Origin: DATGLE01 sp035294325
GTDB lineage: Bacteria; Chloroflexota; Ktedonobacteria; Ktedonobacterales; Ktedonobacteraceae
Direction: 5' to 3'
Length of the DNA stretch: 64,000 nucleotides
Assembly: GCA_035294325.1 (NCBI GenBank)
Contig: DATGLE010000013.1
Span: forward strand, 1-64,000
Shown here: in pieces, positions 32,862 to 41,703 of the stretch
Layout: each line of letters begins with the position of its first letter
How positions within the stretch are numbered: position 1 is the stretch's first letter
The notes under the pieces: model-generated
What the model was told of the DNA's origin: nothing
The model's database searches: none
What the model saw: only the letters and a program-made list of their open reading frames with translations
Position numbers and translations under genes: made by a program

Positions 32862-35102
32862 TTATAAGCCTCTGCGGATTTGCGCTATGCGCTTTGCCAG
32901 ATCTTTATTTGCGCGTATCTCTTCCTCGCTTAAATCCTCGCTGCTGGTGGGGAGGTTATCCTCATACATTTTGAGCTGCTGCGCCAGTTCGGCGGTTCCG
33001 GCGATGCGGGCAAAGTTCTGGAGGAGGGTGCGGGCCTCGTCGTCCCGGTTGCGGCGCAGGTCGGTCACGGCGGTTTGCGCGTAGAGATCGGCGTACTGGC
33101 GCAGGAAGCTGCTCCAGAGCTGCGGCGTCTTCAACGTCTGCATCACATGCTCGACCTGGGTAATCGCCTTTGCCTGCTCATCCCTGGCCCGCTCAAGATC
33201 GCCGCGCAGGAAGAAGATGCCCGCGCGCGCCGAACGTGTATCGGCGACGCCCAACGGACGCCGCTCCTGATGATAGAGCTTGAGTGCCTGCTCGTAGTCT
33301 TGCAAAGCTTCGTCCAGCTCATCCTTGCCGCGATGGGCGAGGCCGCGTGTCAACAGGGCATCGGCCTGACCGAGCAAATCGCCCGCCTGCGTAAGGCGTA
33401 GAATGGCTGCATCGCAGTTCTCGATGGCCTCATCCCAGCGCTGCTGTCCCAGATTGACCTGCGCCACACCCAGGACGGCCGAACCATCGCCACCGGTGCT
33501 TTCAAGCGTCTGGAACTCGCGTCCGGCCTCCAGGAACGTCGTCTGCGCGGCATCGAGCGCGCCGCGCGCCAGGTACGTCCGCGCTATGTGCAGAATCGCC
33601 TCCGCTGCCCAGAGCGGCTCTTGATGTGCCTCGGCCTGGTTATGCGCATCGCTGAACAGGCTCTCGGCCTGGGCAAAATCGCCCGCGACCAGGAACAGCT
33701 GGCCGCGTACAATAAGCAGCAGGGGTGTCACCTGCGCGGCCAGCGGATTCTTCGGAATGGCTGCGGAGGCGGAAGCGAGATGCGCCTCGGCATCCTGTAG
33801 TTCGCCATTGTAGATGGCGGTGCGCGCCAGGCGTATCTCGGCCTCGGCGATGCGCCCCGCCGCCACAGTTTCGCCCAGCACGGCGGCGCGGTCCCTGGCG
33901 TCGCTATAAGCGCTTCTGGCCTGGCCGCTCTGGCCCTGGTAATAGTAAATGTCGCCCAGCCCGAGCAATGCCCGCGTCTCGGTCTGGATATTATGCGACT
34001 GGTAGGCGAGTTTGCGCGCCTCGTTGAAGGTGCGTGTGGCGCGGTCCAGAAAGCCGCGCCGGTACTGGATCTCGCCCAGCCCGGCGGTTGTCTCCGCCAG
34101 TTCCAGGCGATAGGCCGTAGCTGTATACATACGCGAGGCGCGTTCCATGAGCGAGTTCGCGTAAGAGAGCTGCCCGCGCCGCAGGTTAATCTCGCCCAGC
34201 ACGCGATTAGCATGCGCGCTGCCCAGTGCGTTGCGTTGAACCGTATAGGTCTGCAAGGCGGCCTCCGCTTTTATCAACGCCTGGTCGGCGTTGCCCTGCA
34301 ACAGCAGCGCCTCGGCCAGCCCGAGATTCGCGTCCGCCTGTCCCAGCTCGTACTCGGCGCTGGTCGCCAGGTTGAGCGCGGCGGCGAAGGTATCCGATGC
34401 CTCGTCGAGTCGCTCCTGGTCAAGATAAATGCGCCCCAGCCCGGTCTGTGCATCGACGATTCCGAAAGTATCGCGCGTTGCCTGGTAGATCTCCAGCGCA
34501 TGCTGGTAGCCCTGTAACGCTGCATCGAATTCGCGGTTCATACGCTGGATGTCAGCGAGGCTGCGACTGGCGTCGGCCTCGTTGATGCTATCGCCGGATT
34601 CCTTGAAGAAGGTAATGGCTTCCTGGTAATGTTCTGCCGCATAGCTGGTATTGCCGCGTTGTAGTTCGATATGGCCGAGGGCCAGCTCGACGTTGCCCAA
34701 TCCCTGGGCATTGTGAAGCTGACGGTACTGCTGCTGCGCGCTTTGGTACGCGTCCTGCGCGCGATCCAGGTGCGCCAGCTGCCGCTCGACATGTCCCAGC
34801 GAAAGAGAGGTGTCGGCCTCCAGCAGCGGGCGCTGCGCCTCGCGGTAGTGCCTCATGGCGCGCTGGTAGCTGTTGATGGCCTGCTCCAGCAGACCCTGCT
34901 CACGCTGCACCTCCGCGACCATTGAGCGGCTATCGCCAGCGCGCTTGAAGTCGCCAAGCAGGCGAAAATGGATTTCGGCGTCGCCAAATGCTTCCGCCGC
35001 TTTGTCGTATTTCCCGTCGTTGTATGCTTCAAAGCCGGCGCGCAGGCGTTTCTCCGCATCCTGCCGCTTCTTTTCCTGCTGATCCTGTTCCTGTGTTGTC
35101 AT
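32862..35102 (-). CDS. Large tetratricopeptide repeat protein
   Basis: A 746-residue cytosolic protein made almost entirely of TPR units, with about 17 visible. Typical helices are YQSAQQQYRQLHNAQGLGNV, LALGHIELQRGNTSYAAEHY and ALQDYEQALKLYHQERRPLG. The N-terminus is a charged helix (EQDQQEKKRQDAEKRLRAG). There is no enzymatic or DNA-binding domain. Such proteins act as scaffolds. The last 60 residues (RIAGTAELAQQLKMYEDNLP onward) are helical but not TPR-like. It heads the minus-strand trio with the two unknown genes. Confidence 0.88.
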   Translation of the reverse strand: MTTQEQDQQEKKRQDAEKRLRAGFEAYNDGKYDKAAEAFGDAEIHFRLLGDFKRAGDSRSMVAEVQREQGLLEQAINSYQRAMRHYREAQRPLLEADTSLSLGHVERQLAHLDRAQDAYQSAQQQYRQLHNAQGLGNVELALGHIELQRGNTSYAAEHYQEAITFFKESGDSINEADASRSLADIQRMNREFDAALQGYQHALEIYQATRDTFGIVDAQTGLGRIYLDQERLDEASDTFAAALNLATSAEYELGQADANLGLAEALLLQGNADQALIKAEAALQTYTVQRNALGSAHANRVLGEINLRRGQLSYANSLMERASRMYTATAYRLELAETTAGLGEIQYRRGFLDRATRTFNEARKLAYQSHNIQTETRALLGLGDIYYYQGQSGQARSAYSDARDRAAVLGETVAAGRIAEAEIRLARTAIYNGELQDAEAHLASASAAIPKNPLAAQVTPLLLIVRGQLFLVAGDFAQAESLFSDAHNQAEAHQEPLWAAEAILHIARTYLARGALDAAQTTFLEAGREFQTLESTGGDGSAVLGVAQVNLGQQRWDEAIENCDAAILRLTQAGDLLGQADALLTRGLAHRGKDELDEALQDYEQALKLYHQERRPLGVADTRSARAGIFFLRGDLERARDEQAKAITQVEHVMQTLKTPQLWSSFLRQYADLYAQTAVTDLRRNRDDEARTLLQNFARIAGTAELAQQLKMYEDNLPTSSEDLSEEEIRANKDLAKRIAQIRRGL

Positions 35103-35279
35103 GATGGTCTATCCTTAGAAAAGATGACTCAGATTTCCTTGCTATCACTCTAGTAGTATACATCACGCTGGTTCCGCAAAGGGAGGTTCACCCAATCCTC
35201 ATGGTGTCTGCTTCTCAGTCTCCTGGCCGCCTCTCGTCGCCCTTCGCGCGGGCGCGAGGGGAGAGTGTGTCGCAGATCA

Positions 35280-35418
35280 GACGCATTGCAGGGCTATGTA
35301 ATGCTCGCCCGAAGCGGGGGTCAAGGGGGCGGCCGCCCCCTTGCGGGGCGCGGGGTGTCCCCGCCCAGACTCTTCCTTTCGGGCGGGGGGGGAGAATTAC
35401 ATAGCCCTGGACGCATTG
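35280..35418 (+). mobile_element. MITE copy 3 with 9-bp target duplication
   Basis: The element spans 35289-35409, in opposite orientation to copies 1 and 2. The direct repeat GACGCATTG occurs at 35280-35288 and 35410-35418. Its right end has AGAATTACAT in place of AGCATTACAT, a single change in the inverted repeat. It lies in a divergent region 30 bases upstream of the -10 box of the cNMP-binding gene. Confidence 0.93.
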
Positions 35419-35446
35419 TTAGCCGGATGACCGCCGGCTCTGGTTG

Positions 35447-35455
35447 TGGTAAAAT
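35447..35455 (+). promoter_or_regulatory. Extended -10 promoter for cNMP-binding gene
   Basis: TGGTAAAAT: TGN followed by TAAAAT (35450-35455), 60 bases before the ATG. No convincing -35. Confidence 0.5.
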
Positions 35456-35514
35456 AGCTGGGACCATGCGGCGCCGTAATCGAAAATCTATTTTGCCGAA
35501 GGAGTGAATCTCTG

Positions 35515-35943
35515 ATGAATGAAGATGTCCTCGCGCGCGTAGATCTTTTTTCCACACTGGATAAGAAAGAACTCCAGATGCTGGCGAAGAGTTGCCAGGA
35601 GCGCTCGTACAAGGCCGGCACAACCATTCTCACACAGGGAGATGCGGGGGCGGGCCTCTACGTGATCAAGAGCGGGAAGGTGCGTATTATGCAGGCCGTT
35701 GATCCCGACAGGGCGGAGGTAGAGCTGGATACCGAAGGTCCGGGGGGCGTGCTCGGCGAGATGGCCCTGCTGGACGACATGCCGCGTTCGGCTTCGGTGG
35801 TCGCGGAAGAGGATGTAACGGCTCTGCTGCTGCCGGTATGGGAGTTCCGCACAGTGCTGAGGAGCCATCCCGATATCGCGCTCAAGCTGCTGGCCGTGCT
35901 GAGCCGCCGCTTGCGCAAAGCCCAGATGCGCCGCAGCTACTAG
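35515..35943 (+). CDS. Stand-alone cyclic nucleotide-binding (Crp-like sensor) domain
   Basis: A 142-residue cNMP_binding protein. The beta-roll motifs are LFSTLDKKELQMLAK, GTTILTQGDAGAGLYVIKSG and GGVLGEMALLDDMPRSASVV; the phosphate-binding cassette GEMALLDDMPRSAS carries Glu and Arg, so cyclic nucleotide binding is plausible. The C-terminal DNA-binding domain of Crp is missing: the gene ends after the long helix LKLLAVLSRRLRKAQMRRSY. It is a signalling module acting by protein contact, not a transcription factor. Confidence 0.88.
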   Translation: MNEDVLARVDLFSTLDKKELQMLAKSCQERSYKAGTTILTQGDAGAGLYVIKSGKVRIMQAVDPDRAEVELDTEGPGGVLGEMALLDDMPRSASVVAEEDVTALLLPVWEFRTVLRSHPDIALKLLAVLSRRLRKAQMRRSY

Positions 35944-36083
35944 CAGACGCCCTGCCCGCCCGGGCGCGTTAAAGGCTCTCTTTTGTGCGCAGGCGCGCGA
36001 TTGATCGTGCCTCCAGCCGCTCGACAGGCCCGGCGAGCGCGATAGTGAACATGAACGATCAAGATGGCAAGGGAAGTTTGCGT

Positions 36084-36170
36084 GGGCTGCCACAAGGGCG
36101 GCCCTTTCAGTGGCACGCAGGAGGCCGGGCGCGCATCGGACCACCGCAGGGGCCGCCACGAGGGCGGCCC
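36084..36170. repeat. Direct repeat of a GC hairpin
   Basis: GGGCTGCCACAAGGGCGGCCC (one nucleotide more than 20; 36084-36104) recurs with two changes at 36150-36170. Each copy is itself a hairpin. The gap 35944-36245 otherwise shows no gene. Confidence 0.7.
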
Positions 36171-36245
36171 ACGCGCACCCACCCGGCGTGATGGTTCGTT
36201 GCCGGTCTTGATGGTTAAAGATCAAATCGCGCGGCTGTGCACGTA

Positions 36246-36704
36246 TTACTCGGCCTTCTCGCGGTTCAGCAGTTTCTGTATCTCCTCGAACATCGTCTCG
36301 ACATCGGCAAAGGAGCGGTAGACGCTGGCGAAACGGATATAGGCGATTTTATCCAATTGCCGCAGGTGCTCAATCACCAGTTCGCCAATCACGTTGCTTG
36401 GGATCTCCTGTTTGCCGAAGCGATAGAGTTCCTGTTCGATTTCTTCCACCGCATTTTCGATCTCACCGGCGGGCAGGGGCCGCTTCTCGCACGCCTTACG
36501 AATGCCGATATAGAGCTTCTCGCGATCAAAAGGCTCACGCCGCTGGTCGCGTTTAATCACCATGAGGTGGAACTTCTCTACACGTTCGTAGGTGCTAAAA
36601 CGGCCCTTACAATGTTCGCACTCGCGTCGCCGGTGAATGGCATCGCCGATGTCGCGTGAGTCCTTTACTTTTGACTCGGTGCCGCCACAAAATGGACATT
36701 TCAT
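36246..36704 (-). CDS. nrdR: Transcriptional repressor NrdR
   Basis: A 152-residue NrdR. The N-terminal zinc ribbon is MKCPFCGG with RRRECEHCKGRFSTYERVE, and the ATP-cone follows with VIKRDQRREPFDREKLYIGI and RKACEKRPLP. NrdR senses ATP/dATP and represses ribonucleotide reductase genes. No nrd gene is in this window, so its targets lie elsewhere. The length is normal. Confidence 0.97.
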   Translation of the reverse strand: MKCPFCGGTESKVKDSRDIGDAIHRRRECEHCKGRFSTYERVEKFHLMVIKRDQRREPFDREKLYIGIRKACEKRPLPAGEIENAVEEIEQELYRFGKQEIPSNVIGELVIEHLRQLDKIAYIRFASVYRSFADVETMFEEIQKLLNREKAE

Positions 36705-36778
36705 GCCCTGCCCTCAATGTTGCTGACAATGTAATAACCCCTATTCTATCACACGCGTCAGCAGGGAAGGTGCCCGCC

Positions 36779-37042
36779 TTACAAGACGGTTGCGGCAAGG
36801 CATTCCTGGGTAGGCGCTGGCGTCGCGACCTCCTGTTGCGTAGGAGACGCCGGGGACCCGTACTGATTGTCGGGACGCTTCTTCCCGACGTAACCGGAGC
36901 GTAAGCGGGAACCCTCGCGCCAGTAGGCATACCAGTAAGGGCCGTGGCCCTGACCGCTGCGGCACGTACTACATGACGCCTTCCCACACTTACGATATTG
37001 CAACTGATAGGTGACATGTTGATTGTCTGGTATTTTTGTCAT
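36779..37042 (-). CDS. Small DUF6788-like protein
   Basis: An 87-residue protein. The N-terminal 60 residues show the pattern YRKCGKASCSTCRSGQGHGP followed by YWYAYWREGSRLRSGYVGKK, with three Cys and a His-Gly-Pro-Tyr-Trp block, as in proteins annotated DUF6788 that are often found near recombinases or phage genes. The C-terminal tail is low-complexity. It may be a zinc-binding nucleic-acid protein. No mobile gene is adjacent here. Confidence 0.72.
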   Translation of the reverse strand: MTKIPDNQHVTYQLQYRKCGKASCSTCRSGQGHGPYWYAYWREGSRLRSGYVGKKRPDNQYGSPASPTQQEVATPAPTQECLAATVL

Positions 37043-37251
37043 GTACCACTACCCTTCCACGAAGCGATAGAACTCGAATGAGTGCATAGATACCACTGTT
37101 ATCTTACCATCATAAGATGAACATTCTCTGAATTTTTACCCTTAAAGTATGAATTATTTTTCATGTTATGCGTGCATGGAGTGACCATATTCGGCTTCAG
37201 GTAACACATTGTTCATTGATGGCCGAGAGGTCCTACGCGGCTGCCCCCCGG

Positions 37252-37260
37252 TGATATAAT
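37252..37260 (+). promoter_or_regulatory. Extended -10 promoter for hpf
   Basis: TGATATAAT: TGN and perfect TATAAT at 37255-37260, 85 bases before hpf. The identical nonamer occurs upstream of the isocitrate dehydrogenase gene. Confidence 0.62.
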
Positions 37261-37344
37261 GGGGAATAGATCTACTTCTTTTCTTCGCTGAGTCAATGGT
37301 TACTGGTCGTGTCGTGCTGTTGGATTTAGGAAAGAGAGCAAACG

Positions 37345-37965
37345 ATGCAGATCATCATTAAAAGTAGACAAATGGAAGTCACACCACGACTGCGGCAGCG
37401 GATCGAACACAAATTGCAGCGTCTCGCGCGTTTTCTGGATGAGGAGGCGCGGGTAGAGGTGACTGTTACCGAGGAGCAAACGCGCAGCGCGCGCGAGCGC
37501 TACTCGGTGCGGCTTGCGCTCTCCGGGAACTGTCATCCGGCGCGCAGCGAGGTGAGCGCCGTCAATGCCAACGCTGCCCTCGATGTCGCGCTTGACAAGA
37601 TCATGGCCCAGCTTGGCCGTAAGAAGGACAGGCAAACAACGCTGTACCGGCAGCACACGCCGGGGGTAAAAGTGCTGGCGCTGGAGCGTTCCGGGCAGCT
37701 CTCTGCTCTGGAGGAGCAGGACTCCGCCGTGCGTGGTGATGGCGATAGGTTCGTTGAGGAGGAAGAGAACGAGCGCATCTGGTCGGAGATCATGGAGATC
37801 CGGCGTCTGCCCACGCGGCCAATGAGTGATCGCGAGGTGATCGAGCAGATGGAGAAGACCGGTGCCTCCTTCTTGCCGTTCTTCAACGAGGCCACCAACA
37901 GTGTCAATGTAATGTATAAACTGGAGCAGGGGGGCTATGGGCTGCTGGTGCCTGCCGTAGAGTGA
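37345..37965 (+). CDS. hpf: Long-form ribosome hibernation promoting factor
   Basis: A 206-residue protein. The N-terminal S30AE domain (IIIKSRQMEVTPRLRQRIEH, VEVTVTEEQTRSARERYSV) binds in the 30S decoding region. The C-terminal dimerisation domain is TRPMSDREVIEQMEKTGASF and LPFFNEATNSVNVMYKLEQG with YGLLVP, which joins two ribosomes into 100S dimers in long HPF. A charged linker of ~40 residues connects the domains. The ribosome site GGAAAGAG is well placed. Confidence 0.95.
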   Translation: MQIIIKSRQMEVTPRLRQRIEHKLQRLARFLDEEARVEVTVTEEQTRSARERYSVRLALSGNCHPARSEVSAVNANAALDVALDKIMAQLGRKKDRQTTLYRQHTPGVKVLALERSGQLSALEEQDSAVRGDGDRFVEEEENERIWSEIMEIRRLPTRPMSDREVIEQMEKTGASFLPFFNEATNSVNVMYKLEQGGYGLLVPAVE

Positions 37966-37973
37966 GTCAGGTA

Positions 37974-38028
37974 TGTAGAAAAATGCATGGCGCAGGGCCG
38001 CAGGCCCTGCGCCATGCATTTTTCTACA
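37974..38028. terminator. Bidirectional hairpin terminator, 26-bp perfect arms
   Basis: Perfect 26-bp arms with a GCA loop; an A-run in the left arm and T-run in the right arm give U-tracts for both directions. It lies between convergent hpf and the ClpX-zinc-finger gene and covers the stop codon of the latter (38024-38026). Confidence 0.85.
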
Positions 38029-38659
38029 ATGTTATCTCGAATTGCCAGAGTTGCGGCATGGAGGTCTCGAATTGCGCCAGCGGATCGGCGGCGCGCACAA
38101 CCAGCGAGCGAGCCTCCGGCGAAGGGAGCGGGCGGAAGCGCGCGCTGCCCTGGTAGATGGCCTCGTTGGGATTGCTCGCCAGTTCCGGGCGCGCCAGGAT
38201 CATCCCTCCGCGGTCCCCCGTCCATTGTACCCCGGTATTATCTTTGAGCAAAAAGATGATGCGTGGTACGAAAGCAAAGCCCGCCGTAAATGGCGGCCTG
38301 ATCCAGAGATAATGCAGTTCGAAATGACTGCGATAGTAAAGCATCTGGTGCAGGATCAGCGTCATACCCTGCTGCTTCTGCTCCAGTTCAAGCGTAACGA
38401 CGCGTTCAGGTTCATGTATTGCGCTAGACTTACCCTGGTCCTGTTCTGGCGGGCGCGGAGCGGCGATCACCACAGGCGGGCGCGAAGCCAGTTCCAGCGC
38501 CTTCGCGGAAAATGGCGCTGTATCGTGAAGAATGTCATTGCAGAGTTGCAGGCATTCATCACAGATGTAGGCTGCTCCTGGTCCAGCTACCATGCGCCGG
38601 ACCTCAGATGAGTGGCGACCGCAAAAAGAACAGCGGGCCAATGACCGGTCAAAACTCAT
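38024..38659 (-). CDS. ClpX-type zinc-finger protein without AAA+ domain
   Basis: A 211-residue protein. Residues 9-40 are CSFCGRHSSEVRRMVAGPGA, then YICDECLQLCNDIL, the C4 zinc-binding domain found at the N-terminus of ClpX. The ATPase module is entirely absent. The remaining 170 residues have Pro-rich linker, then a beta-rich part (VVTLELEQKQQGMTLILHQM, FTAGFAFVPRIIFLLKDNTG) without known family. The start overlaps the gatD stop by four bases, so it is coupled to murT-gatD. A role in adaptor-like protein recognition is possible, but the envelope context is unexplained. Confidence 0.82.
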   Translation of the reverse strand: MSFDRSLARCSFCGRHSSEVRRMVAGPGAAYICDECLQLCNDILHDTAPFSAKALELASRPPVVIAAPRPPEQDQGKSSAIHEPERVVTLELEQKQQGMTLILHQMLYYRSHFELHYLWIRPPFTAGFAFVPRIIFLLKDNTGVQWTGDRGGMILARPELASNPNEAIYQGSARFRPLPSPEARSLVVRAADPLAQFETSMPQLWQFEITL

Positions 38660-39594
38660 TGTGCTTTCCTCAGTCGTTGAACCATCGGATCAGCTTTATG
38701 GGAGCGTAGTGCGGCTGCGGCTGCGCTATGCAATCCCAGGCGTTCGAGCATGGAGATATGCGCCGCCCATTCCAGCCTATCATCTAATGGGGCCAGCAGC
38801 TCCCGGTCCTCAAGATCGTGCATTTCCAGGGGGGAGGAGCCGTTTGCGTGCAGCGCAGCGGAATCGGCGCGAGCGAGGCCATCTGGCGATTCCGGCTCAT
38901 CGACGGTGGACATATGCGTTATGCCGTATTTTCGTCGCAGGGCCAGAGTCAGCAGGTGGTCGGCGAAGTGCGGATTCTTAGGTAGAAGCGAGCCGTGGAG
39001 ATAGGTGCCGTAGGCATTGCGGTATACCGCGCCCTCGGTACGGTCCTCCGCGTTATTGCCGCAGCCTTTGAGCACCCTGCCCAGTGGCTGCGCCGTTCCC
39101 AGGTAGGTGCGCCCCCCGTGGTTCTCGAAGCCCACGAGCGTGCTGCCATTCCAGCTAATGGCGACATCTCCAATGCAACGCGAAGTCTGTGGACCTTTAT
39201 GGATGGTCCAGGCGTCGAAAACCCCCAGGCCACGCATATCTGGTCCATCTGCCGGACGATAGTAGTGTGCAAGCAACTGATAGCCACCGCAGACCGCGAG
39301 TACGGGCATATCATCTTCAATCGCCGCCCACAATCCGATGCCCTTGATCTCATATAAATCCTGGGCCACAGGCCCCTGATCCTTGTCCTGTCCTCCGCCG
39401 ATGAAGAGCAGATCGTACTCGTCTGGCGCCAGGGCGTCGCCAATACCCAGTCCTACCACGCGCAATGTGATACCCCTTAACTGGCAGCGCCGTTGCAGTG
39501 TCAAAATATTGCCGCGATCACCGTACAGGTTCAATTGATCTGGATACAAGTGCCCCAGTGTGAGGGTAAGAGGCTGCGTGAACGGGTTGGTCAT
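38656..39594 (-). CDS. gatD: Lipid II isoglutaminyl synthase glutaminase subunit GatD
   Basis: A 312-residue CobB/CobQ-type glutamine amidotransferase. LTLGHLYPDQLNLYGDRGNI opens the domain, the nucleophile Cys is in PVLAVCGGYQLLAHYY near residue 100, and the catalytic His is in YGTYLHGSLLPKNPHFAD. With MurT it amidates the alpha-carboxyl of D-Glu in lipid II to D-isoglutamine. It is about 60 residues longer than staphylococcal GatD because of a C-terminal extension (after THMSTVDEPESPDGL) unique to this protein. The start overlaps the murT stop by four bases. Confidence 0.93.
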   Translation of the reverse strand: MTNPFTQPLTLTLGHLYPDQLNLYGDRGNILTLQRRCQLRGITLRVVGLGIGDALAPDEYDLLFIGGGQDKDQGPVAQDLYEIKGIGLWAAIEDDMPVLAVCGGYQLLAHYYRPADGPDMRGLGVFDAWTIHKGPQTSRCIGDVAISWNGSTLVGFENHGGRTYLGTAQPLGRVLKGCGNNAEDRTEGAVYRNAYGTYLHGSLLPKNPHFADHLLTLALRRKYGITHMSTVDEPESPDGLARADSAALHANGSSPLEMHDLEDRELLAPLDDRLEWAAHISMLERLGLHSAAAAALRSHKADPMVQRLRKAQ

Positions 39595-41297
39595 GCATCT
39601 CTTCCTTCCCAGTAGCGCGGCGTCAGGCCGCGCTGCTCTAACTCACGATGCACTTCTAGTAAGCCTGTATACGTTGGAATAACGAACAAAGTTTCACCGG
39701 CGGGCGTCTGGCTCAGGGCTGCGTCGATGGCTTGCTTGAGGCCATACCCCTGCTGCACCTGTATGCCGGGCTGTTCTTGGTCGCTGGCCCGCGCCGTCTT
39801 TGTCGCCGCCCCCCCTCGTCTTCTGGCGCTGCGTGCGTATGAGAAGCGCCTGGTCGTCATCTCGCTCCTTGCCGCGCGCAGTGGAGTTGGAGGGAAGATG
39901 GACATGGCCGATTGCTCGATGCCTGCGTATTTCAGACGCAGGGCCAGGTCGAGCGCGCGCGTCCCGGCGACTGCCAGCGTCCGGGTCTGCCCGGCAACCC
40001 GTTCAAAATCAACATCCCAGATCCAGGAAATGTCCCGGCCATCGGCGATGTTATCATTTAAGACGAAGAGCACATGGCGTGGGATACCGTCGCTAAAAAG
40101 TGTGCGCAGCACCTCATTAAAGCCGGTAGGATTCTTTGCCAGCAGCAGGCGCACCGTGCGCCCTTCGGCCTGAATGCGCTCGCCGCGCCCGAAGACCGGC
40201 CTGGATTGTTCGATGCCGCTGGTAATCGCATCCCAGCTCACATCCAGCGCCAGGGCTGCTGTGATCGCGGCCAGGGCATTATAGATGTTATAGAGTCCCG
40301 GCAGGGGGATGATAATTTCTCGCTGCTGGCCCTGCGACGCGACCTGCACGCGCAGCCGGTCAAAGTTGTCGGACTGGATATGCGTCGCATAAACATCAGG
40401 GTGAGGGCGACTCAGGCCGCACTGCGCGCAGCGGTAGTGTCCCATATGGCTATAAAAGCGCACGTCGTAGACGAATTCGCTGTCGCAGTGCGGGCAGGTG
40501 CGCGTATCGATCACCTGGTGACGCTCGGGGGCCGTGCCCTGTGCCAGCAGATCCAGAGAGCGGTCCTCGATACCGTAGTAGAGAGTTTTGCCGGGAAAGA
40601 GTTCTCCCAGGCTGGCAATGCTGGGATCATCGGCATTGAGCACAAGCGTGGCATCATCGGGCAGCGATTGCAGCGCGCGCTGCCAGTGTGCCACAACGCT
40701 ATTGACCTCGCCGTAGCGGTCAAGCTGATCGCGGAAGAGATTCGTAAACACGGCGACGCGCGGTCTGATAACCGGCACAATCTGCGGCAGCGTCGCCTCG
40801 TCGATCTCGAAAATGGAGATGGCGCGTCCCGAGCGGTAGAGGCGTCCATTGGGCAGCGCGCGAATGACCAGCGCGCTCGCCACTCCGCGCAGCAGATTCG
40901 AGCCTTCGCGGTTGCGCCAGACGCGCAGGCCCACGTCGCGTAAGATGGCGGAGATGAAACTGCTGGTCGTGGTTTTGCCGTTGGTCCCGGTAACAATGAC
41001 GCTCCCGTACTCCAGCTGGCCGGCCAGGTGCTCAACAATATCTGGATAGACGCGTTGGGCCACGACGCCGGCGATGCTCGTCCCGCCGCCCAGGTGTAAC
41101 CTGCGGCTCAGTGCGCCAGCCGTGCGACCGGCGATAACGGCCAGGCCAGCTCCCAAAGAACTGCGCCGGGGTCGCGGGCGTCGCTGACTCCTGTTCTCCT
41201 GCCTCCGGCCAGCCATCCGCGTGCGGCTCATCTTGCGCTCTCGTCGTGGCGCGGGTTGCTCCTGCGAGATTGGCCGAGATGATCTCTGTTTGCGCAT
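39591..41297 (-). CDS. murT: Lipid II isoglutaminyl synthase subunit MurT
   Basis: A 568-residue Mur ligase-like protein. The P-loop VTGTNGKTTTSSFISAIL lies near residue 105, EIDEATLPQIVPVIRPRVAV and TNLFRDQLDRYGEV follow. A four-Cys zinc ribbon specific to MurT is CPHC and CAQC near residues 270-295. The C-terminal DUF1727 part contains VLFVLNDNIADGRDISWIWD. The first 40-60 residues are very Arg-rich, so the true start may be an internal ATG (for example the one at the MSRTRMAGRR stretch). A Ser/Arg/Ala insert lies near residue 490. MurT-GatD is found in monoderms and Chloroflexota-type walls. Confidence 0.93.
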   Translation of the reverse strand: MRKQRSSRPISQEQPAPRRERKMSRTRMAGRRQENRSQRRPRPRRSSLGAGLAVIAGRTAGALSRRLHLGGGTSIAGVVAQRVYPDIVEHLAGQLEYGSVIVTGTNGKTTTSSFISAILRDVGLRVWRNREGSNLLRGVASALVIRALPNGRLYRSGRAISIFEIDEATLPQIVPVIRPRVAVFTNLFRDQLDRYGEVNSVVAHWQRALQSLPDDATLVLNADDPSIASLGELFPGKTLYYGIEDRSLDLLAQGTAPERHQVIDTRTCPHCDSEFVYDVRFYSHMGHYRCAQCGLSRPHPDVYATHIQSDNFDRLRVQVASQGQQREIIIPLPGLYNIYNALAAITAALALDVSWDAITSGIEQSRPVFGRGERIQAEGRTVRLLLAKNPTGFNEVLRTLFSDGIPRHVLFVLNDNIADGRDISWIWDVDFERVAGQTRTLAVAGTRALDLALRLKYAGIEQSAMSIFPPTPLRAARSEMTTRRFSYARSARRRGGAATKTARASDQEQPGIQVQQGYGLKQAIDAALSQTPAGETLFVIPTYTGLLEVHRELEQRGLTPRYWEGRDA

Positions 41298-41387
41298 GCT
41301 CTTCCTCCGAATCAGCGCTTGTGTTATCCTCTCTCATACCAGATGCGTGCAGCATAGCATGCAAGCGCGATAGGGTCAAGGGCCGGG

Positions 41388-41529
41388 TTTCTTTGACAGG
41401 GCTATGTAATGCTCGCCCGAAGCGGGGGTCAAGGGGGCGGCCGCCCCCTTGCGGGGCGCGGGGTGTCCCCGCCCAGACTCTTCCTTTCGGGCGTGGCGTG
41501 GGGAGCATTACATAGCCCTGTTTCTTTGA
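41388..41529 (+). mobile_element. MITE copy 4 with 9-bp target duplication
   Basis: The element spans 41397-41520 with perfect 18-bp inverted ends CAGGGCTATGTAATGCTC. The direct repeat TTTCTTTGA occurs at 41388-41396 and 41521-41529. It is the best-preserved copy and lies between the divergent murT and topA transcription units. Confidence 0.95.
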
Positions 41530-41703
41530 AAAGCAGGGGTGCGGGGGACGGCAGTCCCCGGCGGAGCGCGAGGCGGGAAGTTGAGGAAACTTCCTGGGAG
41601 CGCAAAATACCTTTTCTCCCATCCCCATAAAGAATGGAAGACCATTATTATAGTGAGGGATTAAGATGGAGGGGAGAGAATAAGACTATTGCGGAGGTGT
41701 GGT

